A stretch of DNA of 64,000 nt from Phaeodactylibacter xiamenensis (GTDB lineage Bacteria; Bacteroidota; Bacteroidia; Chitinophagales; Saprospiraceae). Location of the stretch: the NCBI RefSeq assembly GCF_000759025.1, contig NZ_JPOS01000090.1:310001-374000 (forward strand), read 5' to 3'. Positions 35,188-42,865 of the stretch are shown piece by piece. Numbering within the stretch: position 1 is the first letter of the stretch; each line of letters begins with the position of its first letter. A program made the position numbers and the translations under genes. Under the pieces are notes generated by a model. It did not search any database. It saw only the letters and a list, made by a program, of their open reading frames with translations, and was not told the origin of the DNA.

Positions 35188-37206
35188 TCCCCGGGCAAAG
35201 GTAACGATCATGGGCGTTGAGCCTCCAAAGCCATCCGCCACATAAAAGGTGAGCTGCATTTCCGAAGACCGGATATAGTTGATCACCCCCGGGCTTCCGC
35301 CCCATACGCTGGAATACAGGTAAATATTTTGACCTTCAATAGAATACGTTTGCTGCTCTGTGCCGGCCGGGCTGTAGACAGAGACCTGACCATTACTGCT
35401 GAAGGAATACACGTACTCCGAGAGGTCGGTCCCGTATTGTCCGGCCAAATCAGACAGAGACTGCCCGTTCATCACGATATCCTCTACCGCCCAGTCACCG
35501 AGGATGAGCTCCTGTGGGGTGGCAGCAGGCTTAGCCGCCGCAGGCTTGCCCTGACCGGAAGAAGCTGTTTCCGCAGGAGGCATTTGCTGTACGCTTTCCG
35601 GCGACTGGTAAACCGGTTCATCAGTATAGAGCTCTTCTTCTGGCAGCAGGTTGCCAATGACCCCCAAAATGATGAAAAACAGGGCAAACCCTCCAATCCA
35701 TTTCAGCAGGGTTCCGCCCCAGTTGCCCTTTTGTTTTTTTGGCAGTGTTGCTGTTTTGGTACCCCGGGTGATGGTGTTGGCGTAAGCTGTCTCTCGCGAA
35801 GCAGCCGGAGCCGGGCTATTGAGCCGTTGCCGGCAAACCCTGATCAGGTCTTCCAGCTTGGGGTCATCGCCATGTTGGGCTGCCTCATTGAAATACTGCA
35901 GGGCCAGGCGGTAGTTCTCACGCCCCATCGCTGCTTTGCCATTATTGAGGCTCCGCACAAAGGCAATCCCATTAGTGCAAAGGTTGATCTGCTCCTCCAC
36001 GTAGGTGTAATCCGGTGCAAAGCCCGCCATGAAATACTGCAGGCTTTCCCGGTATTTTTCCCGGGCGCCCTCCATCTCCTCTTTTTGAAAAAGGCGTTCC
36101 GCTTCATCAACGAGTGCCTGATACTGTTCCTGAATACCTTCGCGCTCTGCATCTTTTTGCGCAAGCTGCTCCAGCACCTTACGGCGGTCTTCCTGCTGCG
36201 CCTCCAGAGCATCCAGGCGTTTTTGGGCGGCTTCCAGGTATTTGCCCTTACCGGCATACTGTTTGAGGTAATTGCGGTAGGCCAGCTCATTATCTTTTTG
36301 CCGGGCATTTCCCCAGATGGTGTCCTCCCTTAAAACCAGGAGTTGCTGACTGGCACGCCGGGCAAATTTCCCGCCCGGATAATCATTGAGATAGGCCTCG
36401 TAAGCGGAAACGGTCCCTTCCTGCTCCACTTTGCCCCACAGCTCCTCCTCACTCACTTTGAGGTGAAAGATGAACTCTCCGCCCCGGTCGCTGGAATTCT
36501 GCAACCGCCCGTCAATTGGTGCTTGTTGGGATAACTTTGGAATATGTTCCTTGACGTACTGCACCAAAGCGGTCGTATTCAGAGCAGGGGCCGTATTATC
36601 ACGTAGCCGGCTGATCAGCAGGTCTGCAAAGGGGCTGTGCTGCCCCGGCGCACCATCTGACACCACCTCCAAACGGCCGGAGCAAATGACCCGGCGCGAT
36701 GGGAAGTGCTCATCCACAGAGGCGTTGCGTGTACTGGTTAGCAGCGAACCTGAAAAGCAGGAATCCACAATCAGCAGGATGTGCTGCCCTTCCAACGCAT
36801 TGACCCGCTTCAGGATATTGGCATTGGAAATATAGGTTTCTTCAGCACCCTTGCGGGCATCTTGGGGCACCCAGTAACCTTCGTCGAAATCCTGATCGAA
36901 GTAGCCGTGCCCGGAGTAGTAAATAATCAGACTGTCGTGAGGGCCCATCCCGCGCTTCAGCTCCCGAAGTACATTGTAGATACCACCTTCGGAGGCGTCC
37001 TCATTGAAGAGCTTGCGGACATCGCCCTCGTCAAACTGATACTGCTGGCAAAGGACGTTGGCGAAGGTGCGGGCATCACGCACAGCATTGTGCAGCGCCG
37101 GCCAGTGCGCGTAGTTATCGATGCCAACTACTAAAAGGTGGTTTTTCCCTTTGGCGGGATCAAAAGCAGGTATGGCGGATTCCAGGTCTAGCCCTCGGTT
37201 GCCCAT
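35185..37206 (-). CDS. Caspase-family protease with TM helix and lipocalin-like tail
   Basis: The 673-residue protein starts with a peptidase C14 domain (about 20-250) with likely catalytic His100 (IIYYSGHGYFDQDF) and Cys150 (ILLIVDSCFSGSLL). Next come coiled/TPR-like helices (about 255-460), a TM helix at about 500-521 (LKWIGGFALFFIILGVIGNL), a Pro/Ala linker and a lipocalin-like domain at about 566-673 (ELILGDWAVEDIVMNGQSLS, YSFSSNGQVSV). There is no signal peptide, so the protease should be cytoplasmic and the tail periplasmic. An envelope-sensing protease is a reasonable inference. Confidence 0.88.
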   Translation of the reverse strand: MGNRGLDLESAIPAFDPAKGKNHLLVVGIDNYAHWPALHNAVRDARTFANVLCQQYQFDEGDVRKLFNEDASEGGIYNVLRELKRGMGPHDSLIIYYSGHGYFDQDFDEGYWVPQDARKGAEETYISNANILKRVNALEGQHILLIVDSCFSGSLLTSTRNASVDEHFPSRRVICSGRLEVVSDGAPGQHSPFADLLISRLRDNTAPALNTTALVQYVKEHIPKLSQQAPIDGRLQNSSDRGGEFIFHLKVSEEELWGKVEQEGTVSAYEAYLNDYPGGKFARRASQQLLVLREDTIWGNARQKDNELAYRNYLKQYAGKGKYLEAAQKRLDALEAQQEDRRKVLEQLAQKDAEREGIQEQYQALVDEAERLFQKEEMEGAREKYRESLQYFMAGFAPDYTYVEEQINLCTNGIAFVRSLNNGKAAMGRENYRLALQYFNEAAQHGDDPKLEDLIRVCRQRLNSPAPAASRETAYANTITRGTKTATLPKKQKGNWGGTLLKWIGGFALFFIILGVIGNLLPEEELYTDEPVYQSPESVQQMPPAETASSGQGKPAAAKPAATPQELILGDWAVEDIVMNGQSLSDLAGQYGTDLSEYVYSFSSNGQVSVYSPAGTEQQTYSIEGQNIYLYSSVWGGSPGVINYIRSSEMQLTFYVADGFGGSTPMIVTFARG

Positions 37207-37271
37207 GGTTTTTGGGTTTTAGCGTTGTGCCCTGAAAGATAAGGATTTCCGGTGACAAATGTGCTGCAGGG

Positions 37272-37392
37272 GTTTGCGCAGGGGGAGTGGGGTCCACGCA
37301 GAGGGCGCATAAGTTTTCGCAAAATACGCAAAGCCAGAGCAGACACCCCCGCTTACCGAACTTTGCGCTCCTCTTTGCACTCGTTGCGTGAA
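37272..37392. repeat. Inverted low-complexity repeat of GCGCAAAG type
   Basis: CCACGCAGAGGGCGCATAAG-like sequence on the left faces CTTTGCGCTCCTCTTTGCAC and GTTGCGTGAA on the right, which are its rough complement. It sits between the caspase-like gene start and the mlaF stop. Same class as 16600-16781. Confidence 0.5.
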
Positions 37393-37398
37393 GACGCC

Positions 37399-38160
37399 TT
37401 ACTTCCCTAAAGCCGATTCCCGCAACCGCTGCAGGAAAGGTGAGGCAAAAATAAAGTCTTGCAGCGTCTCATTATCACTTTCCAGGACCTCGCCCCTGTG
37501 CCCCCGCCAGGCTATCTCACCCTGATAGAGCAGAATGATATTCTCGCCAATTTCCATCACCGAGTTCATGTCGTGGGTGTTGATCACTGTGGTGATGTTC
37601 TTCTCTTTGGTAATGTCCAGGATCAGCTCGTCAATGACAATAGACGTTTTCGGGTCAAGCCCGGAGTTGGGCTCATCACAAAAGAGGTAGCGCGGATTGA
37701 GCACGATGGCCCTGGCAATGCCCACCCGCTTTTGCATCCCCCCACTGATTTCAGAAGGGAAGCTATCGTTGACCCCGGAGAGGCTGACCCGCTCCAGGCA
37801 GGAGTCCACCTGTTTGCGTTTCTCCTTGTAGGTCATATTGGTAAACATATCGAGCGGGAAACGGATATTCTCCTCCACCGTCATAGAGTCAAAGAGGGCC
37901 GAAGCCTGAAAAAGCATGCCCACCTGCATACGGATGGCACGCACCTCCTTTTTATTCAAGTTGAAAAAATTGGTATCTCCGTACCAAACCTCACCGGAAG
38001 TAGGTTGCAGCAAGCCGACCAATAGCTTGAGCAATACCGTTTTACCCGCACCACTGCGCCCAATAATCAGGTTGGTCTTACCCTGGTAAAACTCAGTGGT
38101 AATCCCTTTCAGTACTTCCTTTTCGTCAAAGGACTTGAAGATATCTTTCGTCCGGATCAT
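37399..38160 (-). CDS. mlaF: MlaF-type ABC transporter ATP-binding protein
   Basis: The 253-residue ATPase has Walker A (IIGRSGAGKTVLL), Q-loop region, signature (ISGGMQKRVGIARAI), Walker B (YLFCDEPNSGLDPKTS) and the H-loop (VINTHDMNSV). The DEPxSGLDP form is typical of MlaF/Mkl lipid transporters. It lies 9 bp downstream of the MlaE-type permease, giving an operon of at least two genes that should move phospholipid between the membranes. Confidence 0.9.
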   Translation of the reverse strand: MIRTKDIFKSFDEKEVLKGITTEFYQGKTNLIIGRSGAGKTVLLKLLVGLLQPTSGEVWYGDTNFFNLNKKEVRAIRMQVGMLFQASALFDSMTVEENIRFPLDMFTNMTYKEKRKQVDSCLERVSLSGVNDSFPSEISGGMQKRVGIARAIVLNPRYLFCDEPNSGLDPKTSIVIDELILDITKEKNITTVINTHDMNSVMEIGENIILLYQGEIAWRGHRGEVLESDNETLQDFIFASPFLQRLRESALGK

Positions 38161-38169
38161 AAGCCTTGC

Positions 38170-38919
38170 TTAACTCGTCAGGATTACGGCCAGCAGATAG
38201 TCGGCCACCAAAATCAAAATGTCGCTAAAGACCACAGCGTTAGTACTGGCCTGCCCCAGCTCAATACTGCCGCCCCGCACGTGGTACCCCTGATAGCAGG
38301 ACACCGTTGTAAGGATAAAAGAGAACACGACCGCCTTGATGAACATCATCGTCACATTAAAGGGGTCAAAAAAGGAACGCAGCCCTTTTATGTAATCGGC
38401 ATCTGCCATAACGCCCGTAGGCACGGAGGCCAGATACCCCCCAATAATGCTGATAAATGCACCCACCGCCACCAGCATGGGAATCACTACCAGCGCGGCA
38501 ATTACTTTAGGCATGATGAGGTAAGCTGCGGTATTGACCCCCATGATTTCCATCGCATCGATGTGCTCCTTTTGGCGCATCCCACCAATCTCAGAAGCGA
38601 TGTTGGAGCCCACCTTGCCCGCCAGCACCAGGCAGGTAAAAGTCGGTGCCAGCTCAATAATCGTCATATCCCGTACCACATAGCCGATGTAGTAGACCGG
38701 CACGAGGGTGCCATCCAGCTGATAGGAAAACTGCACCGCCGTTACCGCACCAATAAAGATGGCAATCAGACCAACGATAAACAGAGAACCAATACCGATG
38801 TCATTCATCTGCCGCATCGTCTCCCTGTAATACATGGAAACTTTCTCGGGCCGGGAGATCGCCGTGCCGAGCATCATCACATAGCGGCCAAAATGGTAGA
38901 GTATATTTTTTAAAAACAT
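38170..38919 (-). CDS. mlaE: MlaE-type ABC transporter permease
   Basis: Start at 38919 (MFLKNILYHFGRYVMMLGTA) gives 249 residues; an ATG at 38946 adds nine. The MlaE family pattern is clear: DIGIGSLFIVGLIAIFIGAV, LAPTFTCLVLAGKVGSNIA, the EIGGMRQKEHIDAMEIMGV coupling helix and five hydrophobic segments. No MlaD substrate-binding protein follows in this window, though MlaD may lie elsewhere. Confidence 0.9.
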   Translation of the reverse strand: MFLKNILYHFGRYVMMLGTAISRPEKVSMYYRETMRQMNDIGIGSLFIVGLIAIFIGAVTAVQFSYQLDGTLVPVYYIGYVVRDMTIIELAPTFTCLVLAGKVGSNIASEIGGMRQKEHIDAMEIMGVNTAAYLIMPKVIAALVVIPMLVAVGAFISIIGGYLASVPTGVMADADYIKGLRSFFDPFNVTMMFIKAVVFSFILTTVSCYQGYHVRGGSIELGQASTNAVVFSDILILVADYLLAVILTS

Positions 38920-38946
38920 GAGCCTTATTATAATAGACGGAAACAA

Positions 38947-39052
38947 AATAAGTTAGACCGTTTGCGGTTTTGCGAAATTTTATAAGTGACTGAAAACCTG
39001 GAAGTTGCGTTAAAATTTCGCAAAACCTAAAGAGAAAACCGTCTGGCTTATT
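38947..39052. repeat. 106-bp palindromic element between divergent genes
   Basis: A 17-bp perfect inner stem (GGTTTTGCGAAATTTTA at 38966-38982, complement at 39011-39027) is enclosed by imperfect outer arms beginning AATAAG/CTTATT (38947 and 39047-39052). It separates mlaE and the first SDR gene. It does not share the core of the 626 and 16211 elements. Confidence 0.7.
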
Positions 39053-39202
39053 GCCGTCAAACTACTAAGTCTTGCGCAACTTCACCGCGCAAATGTAGAA
39101 GCTTTATCCCAAAAATGGGCAGCTTCCCGCCTTTAATTAGGCAAACCGCGCTTTTTGCATACCCGTACAAACAATACGTTGCTCCCATTCGTTGCTCCCA
39201 TT

Positions 39203-39910
39203 ATGGACCAACGCCCCACACTCCTTCTGACCGGCGCCACCAAAGGCATCGGCCGGGCTATTGCAGATCGCTTTGCACCGCATTGTGCCCGTATGGCGCT
39301 CATTGCCCGTACTGCAGCTGACCTGCAAACAGTTCGGCAGGAACTCCAAACCATCGCCCCGGAATGCCGCATTGAAGTATTCCCTTGTGACCTTGCAGAT
39401 GCAGAAGCCGTACAGAATCTCTGCCAAACCCTGAAAGCCGGCTACGAAACCGTTGATATCCTTATCAATAACGCCGGCGCCTACCTGCCCGGCGCCCTTT
39501 TGGAGGAACCCAACGGTACCCTGGAACACATGATGGCGGTCAATCTCTACGCGCCCTACCACCTGAGCCGGGCTGTATGGCCCCAAATGCCCCGGGGCAG
39601 CCATATTTTCAACACCGCCTCCGTGGCCAGCCGGGAAGGGTATATTGGGAAAGGTTCCTACGGCATCACCAAAGCCGCCCTGCTGTCCTTCCACCACAGC
39701 CTTCGGCATGAGCTTAAAGATAAAGGTATACGGGCCACGGCCATACTTCCCGGGCCGACCTGGTCCGATTCTTGGGCAGGAGCTGACCTGCCGGCAGACC
39801 GCCTGCTGCAAGCCTCCGAAGTGGCCGAAGCCATTTGGAGCGCCTGGCAGCTGCCGCCCAATGCCGTTATTGAAGAGATCACCATCCGCCCCCAACTGGG
39901 CGATTTATAA
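39203..39910 (+). CDS. Short-chain dehydrogenase/reductase
   Basis: Start at 39203 (MDQRPTLLLTGATKGIGRAI) gives 235 residues; the ATG at 39155 would add 16. Classical SDR features: TGATKGIG cofactor loop, NNAG (DILINNAGAYLPG), active-site Ser and YxxxK (GSYGITKAALL), and PGPTWSDSW after the catalytic helix. The substrate is unknown. It lies 12 bp upstream of a second SDR gene, probably a tandem duplicate. Confidence 0.92.
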   Translation: MDQRPTLLLTGATKGIGRAIADRFAPHCARMALIARTAADLQTVRQELQTIAPECRIEVFPCDLADAEAVQNLCQTLKAGYETVDILINNAGAYLPGALLEEPNGTLEHMMAVNLYAPYHLSRAVWPQMPRGSHIFNTASVASREGYIGKGSYGITKAALLSFHHSLRHELKDKGIRATAILPGPTWSDSWAGADLPADRLLQASEVAEAIWSAWQLPPNAVIEEITIRPQLGDL

Positions 39911-39922
39911 AATACTGACAAT

Positions 39923-40612
39923 ATGAAAAACATCATCATCACCGGGGCCAGCCGGGGCATCGGGCGCGATACCGCCCTGCAACTCGCCAAAGACGGTCAC
40001 CGCGTCCTCGCCCTGTCCCGAAACGAAGCCGCCCTGAAGGAACTCCAACAGGAAGCCGGAGACAACCTGCACTACCTCGCCTACGACATCACCTCCCCGG
40101 ATGCCCGCCCCCTGCTCGAAATCGTAGAGCCCTGGGGCAACGTAGACGTACTAATCAACAACGCCGGCTACCTGCTCAATAAGCCCTTCCACGAGACCAC
40201 CGGCACCGACTGGGAAAACGTCATGGGCGTCAACTTCCACGGACCCGTCCACCTGCTGCAAATGCTGCGCCCCTTCCTGCAGGCCGCCGAAAAAGCCCAC
40301 GTGCTCAATATCGGCAGCATGGGCGGCTATCAGGGCAGCTCCAAGTTCCCGGGCTTGCTCGCCTACAGCGTCAGCAAGGCCGCCATCGCCACCCTCACGG
40401 AGTGCCTGGCGGAAGAATGGAAAGACTCCGGCGTATGCGTCAATTGCCTGGCGCTGGGTGCGGTGCAAACCGAAATGCTGGCTGCGGCTTTCCCGGGCAT
40501 GCAGGCGCCAGTGAGCAGTGCGCAAATGGGTGGCTTTTTGAGCTACTTTGCCCTACAGGGGCACCACTTTTTTAATGGGAAGGTGTTGCCGGTTTCGGTG
40601 TCTACGCCATAG
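39923..40612 (+). CDS. Short-chain dehydrogenase/reductase, second copy
   Basis: The 229-residue protein has TGASRGIG, NNAG (DVLINNAGYLLNKPF), Ser-Tyr-Lys (NIGSMGGYQGSSKFPGLLAY with AYSVSKAAIA). Sequence is clearly SDR but diverged from the gene before it, so substrates may differ. Its TAG stop is inside the 9-bp target duplication of the IS256-family element, so the element inserted at the stop codon and left the reading frame intact. Confidence 0.9.
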   Translation: MKNIIITGASRGIGRDTALQLAKDGHRVLALSRNEAALKELQQEAGDNLHYLAYDITSPDARPLLEIVEPWGNVDVLINNAGYLLNKPFHETTGTDWENVMGVNFHGPVHLLQMLRPFLQAAEKAHVLNIGSMGGYQGSSKFPGLLAYSVSKAAIATLTECLAEEWKDSGVCVNCLALGAVQTEMLAAAFPGMQAPVSSAQMGGFLSYFALQGHHFFNGKVLPVSVSTP

Positions 40613-40615
40613 TTT
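40607..40615. repeat. Left target-site duplication of IS256-family element
   Basis: CCATAGTTT, identical to 42039-42047. It includes the stop codon of the upstream SDR gene. Confidence 0.8.
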
Positions 40616-40664
40616 GGTAATGTTCAATAATGTGTGTCTCTGGGTTAAAAACTAGTTATTCTGT

Positions 40665-40725
40665 CACGCTGTTCCAGCCGTATTCTGTAGGCCGTAGGCC
40701 GAAAGAATACGGCTGGAACAGCGTG
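40665..40725. terminator. 22-bp perfect hairpin inside the insertion sequence
   Basis: CACGCTGTTCCAGCCGTATTCT (40665-40686, first 20 nt CACGCTGTTCCAGCCGTATT) pairs perfectly with 40704-40725 around a 17-nt loop. It lies 9 bp past the transposase stop and on the host-gene side, so it may end the transposase transcript and block transcription entering from the SDR operon. Confidence 0.7.
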
Positions 40726-40734
40726 CGCCGCGGC

Positions 40735-41991
40735 TCATTCCACCGTCACATGCTGCAGATAACGGTCGCCGTACAGCTCGATAAGCTCCTGCTGGATAGT
40801 CGACCATTTGAAGACATTCCGGCTCCAGCTCTTGCGCTTGCGCTGAAGGCTAAGATATAGTTGTTTCAGCAAGGCATTCTCCGTACACCAAGCACCTTTT
40901 GTCTTGGTCACTTTCCGCATCTGACGGTGCACGTTCTCCACAGCATTTGTCGTGTAGATCATACGCCGTATTTCAGGGCCAAAGTCAAGAAAGGCAGTAA
41001 GCTCCAACCAGCTTTCCCGCCACTTGTCGCTTACATGGCGGTACCGTTTGCCCCACTTAAGCTCAAAGGCTTCCAGGGCCTGGAGCGCCTCCTTTTCCCC
41101 GGCGGCTTGGTAAATACCCTTGAGGTCCCTGACAACCGCCCTGCGGTCTTTGTCCTGTACGCCAATCAGGCTAGTGCGTATCATGTGCACGATACAGCGC
41201 TGCACCGTGGCTTGTGGGTATATCCGGTTGATGGCTTCCCCAAAGCCAGCAAGCCCGTCGACGGCAAAGAACAGGACATCCTCGACGCCACGGCGCTTGA
41301 GCTGCTCCAGGTACAGCGACCATTGGTGGGCGCCCTCACTGGCACCTATATGGATGGAAAGAATATCACGCTGTCCTTGCGCGTCCACGCCATAAATAGT
41401 GTAGATCGCCTTTGTCACCACCTGCCCTTCTTCACGGATTTTGTAGTGTATAGCATCCAAGTAAATAAGCGTGTACAACGTCAATAAAGGCCGCTCCTGC
41501 CACGTCTTTATCTCCCCCCACACCCGGTCGGTAACAGCACTGATTGCACCGGTACTCAGCCGGGCACCAAACATCTTTGCTAAATGCAGCCTTATGTCCT
41601 CAACGCTATTGCCCATCGCATACAACTCTAGAATCTGGTCTTGAAAGCCTGCTCCTACCTCGCGTTCCCATTTGCCTACCGTCTGAGGGGTAAAATTCCC
41701 CAGGCGGTCACGGCTCGTTTCAATCTCTATCTCCCCAACATCGGTGCGCAGTTTCTTCGACCGCCCTCTGCCGTTGCGCTTGTTGGCTATTTCAGAGGCT
41801 CTTTGGCTAGCCAAGTGCGCGTCCAGTTCCCCTTCCAAAGAGGCCTCTATCAGGTGCTTGACTAAACGTTTGAGGACACCACCTTCTCCAAATAGCGGCT
41901 GGCCTGATTGTAGCCCCGCTATCGCTGACTCTTCAAAGCTGCTGAAGTCGAAAGGCTCTGTCTGTTCTTCTTCTTGGTTGTTCTTTTTCAT
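40735..41991 (-). CDS. IS256-family (Mutator-like) transposase
   Basis: Start at 41991 (MKKNNQEEEQTEPFDFSSFE) gives 418 residues; a start at 42021 adds ten. Family features: GxLDAHL-type N-terminal region (LEGELDAHLASQ), ETSRDRLGNFTPQ, DDE candidates in LIYLDAIHYKIREEG, LFFAVDGLAGFGEAI and TTNAVENVHRQMRK, and the C-x(2)-H motif in VQRCIVHMIRTSL. No frameshift or stop, so it appears intact. It lies on the strand opposite to the SDR genes. Confidence 0.93.
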   Translation of the reverse strand: MKKNNQEEEQTEPFDFSSFEESAIAGLQSGQPLFGEGGVLKRLVKHLIEASLEGELDAHLASQRASEIANKRNGRGRSKKLRTDVGEIEIETSRDRLGNFTPQTVGKWEREVGAGFQDQILELYAMGNSVEDIRLHLAKMFGARLSTGAISAVTDRVWGEIKTWQERPLLTLYTLIYLDAIHYKIREEGQVVTKAIYTIYGVDAQGQRDILSIHIGASEGAHQWSLYLEQLKRRGVEDVLFFAVDGLAGFGEAINRIYPQATVQRCIVHMIRTSLIGVQDKDRRAVVRDLKGIYQAAGEKEALQALEAFELKWGKRYRHVSDKWRESWLELTAFLDFGPEIRRMIYTTNAVENVHRQMRKVTKTKGAWCTENALLKQLYLSLQRKRKSWSRNVFKWSTIQQELIELYGDRYLQHVTVE

Positions 41992-42038
41992 GTCGTAAAT
42001 CTCGCATTTTTTACGAGACACACATTTCTAAACACTCT

Positions 42039-42047
42039 CCATAGTTT
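42039..42047. repeat. Right target-site duplication of IS256-family element
   Basis: CCATAGTTT, identical to 40607-40615. Confidence 0.8.
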
Positions 42048-42050
42048 TTT

Positions 42051-42339
42051 TTTTAACACATAGGCACATAGAGCACATAGCCAGACAATTTAACCCTATG
42101 TTCACTATGTCCCTATGTGTTTCCATCCCACCCCAAAACGCACGCACTCTCATGGAGGGTTAAAAACATAGCCACATAGTGCGCATAGGCATGAAAACTA
42201 TATGCCCTATGTCCCTATGTGTTTCCATCCCACCCCAAAAACGCACGCACTCTCATGGAGGGTTAAAAACATAGCCACATAGTGCGCATAGGCATGAAAA
42301 CTATATGCCCTATGTCCCTATGTGTTTCCATCCCACCCC
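42051..42339. repeat. Tandem ~102-bp palindrome-containing repeats
   Basis: Units recur with TTTCCATCCCACCCC at 42120, 42222 and 42325 (periods 102 and 103 bp). Each unit combines GCACGCACTCTCATGGAGGG and inverted AACATAGCCACATAG / CTATGTCCCTATGTG parts. A degenerate unit precedes them (42051-42120). There are no spacers between units, so it is not a CRISPR array. Probably non-coding. Confidence 0.8.
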
Positions 42340-42585
42340 GATCTGCCCCCACTGCGTTCGCTTGTACAACTTTTCCCAAACTGCTATGGCCTGATCGAAA
42401 AAGACTTTAGCTTTAGCTGTAATTTTCCTGCGCCTGGTACAGCTCCGCTAATTTTTTAGTAAGAAATGGCCCGCCCGTTTTTACCCCCCATATCCCTCAA
42501 AACGAAGCAATCTCTTCTTATTCCTTTCGTATTCAGTCATTTTGTGTTATGATAATGCTTCATCGTTAAATTAAACAAAACCACC
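42340..42585. other. Intergenic region, nothing clear
   Basis: No gene, hairpin with T run or promoter of full consensus is seen here; the tail end is A/T-rich ahead of the UPF0045 gene. Confidence 0.5.
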
Positions 42586-42834
42586 ATGCAAATCGCCGTA
42601 GAAATCTCCATGTACCCCTTCCGCCCCGATTATGAGCAACCTATCCTGAATTTTATCGGGTTGCTGAAAGAGGAGGACGGGCTGCGTGTACAAGTCAACG
42701 ACATGAGCACCCAAATCTTCGGGGCATTCGATACGGTCATGCCAAGGCTGCAAACGGCCATGAAGCAAGCCTTCACCGAAGAGCAGACCACTGTGATGGT
42801 GATGAAAGTGCTGCATTTGGGCAGTAAAAATTAA
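42586..42834 (+). CDS. UPF0045/YkoF-like thiamine-binding-type protein
   Basis: The 82-residue protein (MQIAVEISMYPFRPDYEQPI) has the UPF0045 (MTH1187/YqgV) pattern: an N-terminal beta strand with EISMYPL-type motif, mid GLRVQVNDMSTQIFGAFD and a C-terminal helix/strand. The family forms tetramers that may bind thiamine or its pyrimidine; the substrate here is unknown. It lies 31 bp before an Nramp-like transporter and may be part of its operon. Confidence 0.8.
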   Translation: MQIAVEISMYPFRPDYEQPILNFIGLLKEEDGLRVQVNDMSTQIFGAFDTVMPRLQTAMKQAFTEEQTTVMVMKVLHLGSKN

Positions 42835-42865
42835 GACCACTCTGCTGTTTTTGTATCTTGGGTGA

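Larger units (their letters stand above)
40616..42038. mobile_element. IS256-family insertion sequence, complete
   Basis: The 1423-bp element is flanked by 9-bp direct repeats CCATAGTTT (40607-40615 and 42039-42047). Its ends are imperfect inverted repeats: GTAATGTTCAATAATGTG on the left against AGAGTGTTTAGAAATGTG (read on -) on the right, with the shared block AATGTGTGTCTC. It contains one transposase gene and a 22-bp perfect hairpin. Structure is consistent with a recent, possibly active insertion. Confidence 0.88.

Noticed and set aside
35185-37206. Caspase gene as part of a known anti-phage operon
   Set aside because: No gasdermin, reverse transcriptase, CRISPR or NLR-type gene is nearby; no known defence layout is visible.
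42051-42339. CRISPR-like array
   Set aside because: Units are about 102 bp, adjoin directly, contain no unique spacers and no cas genes are near.
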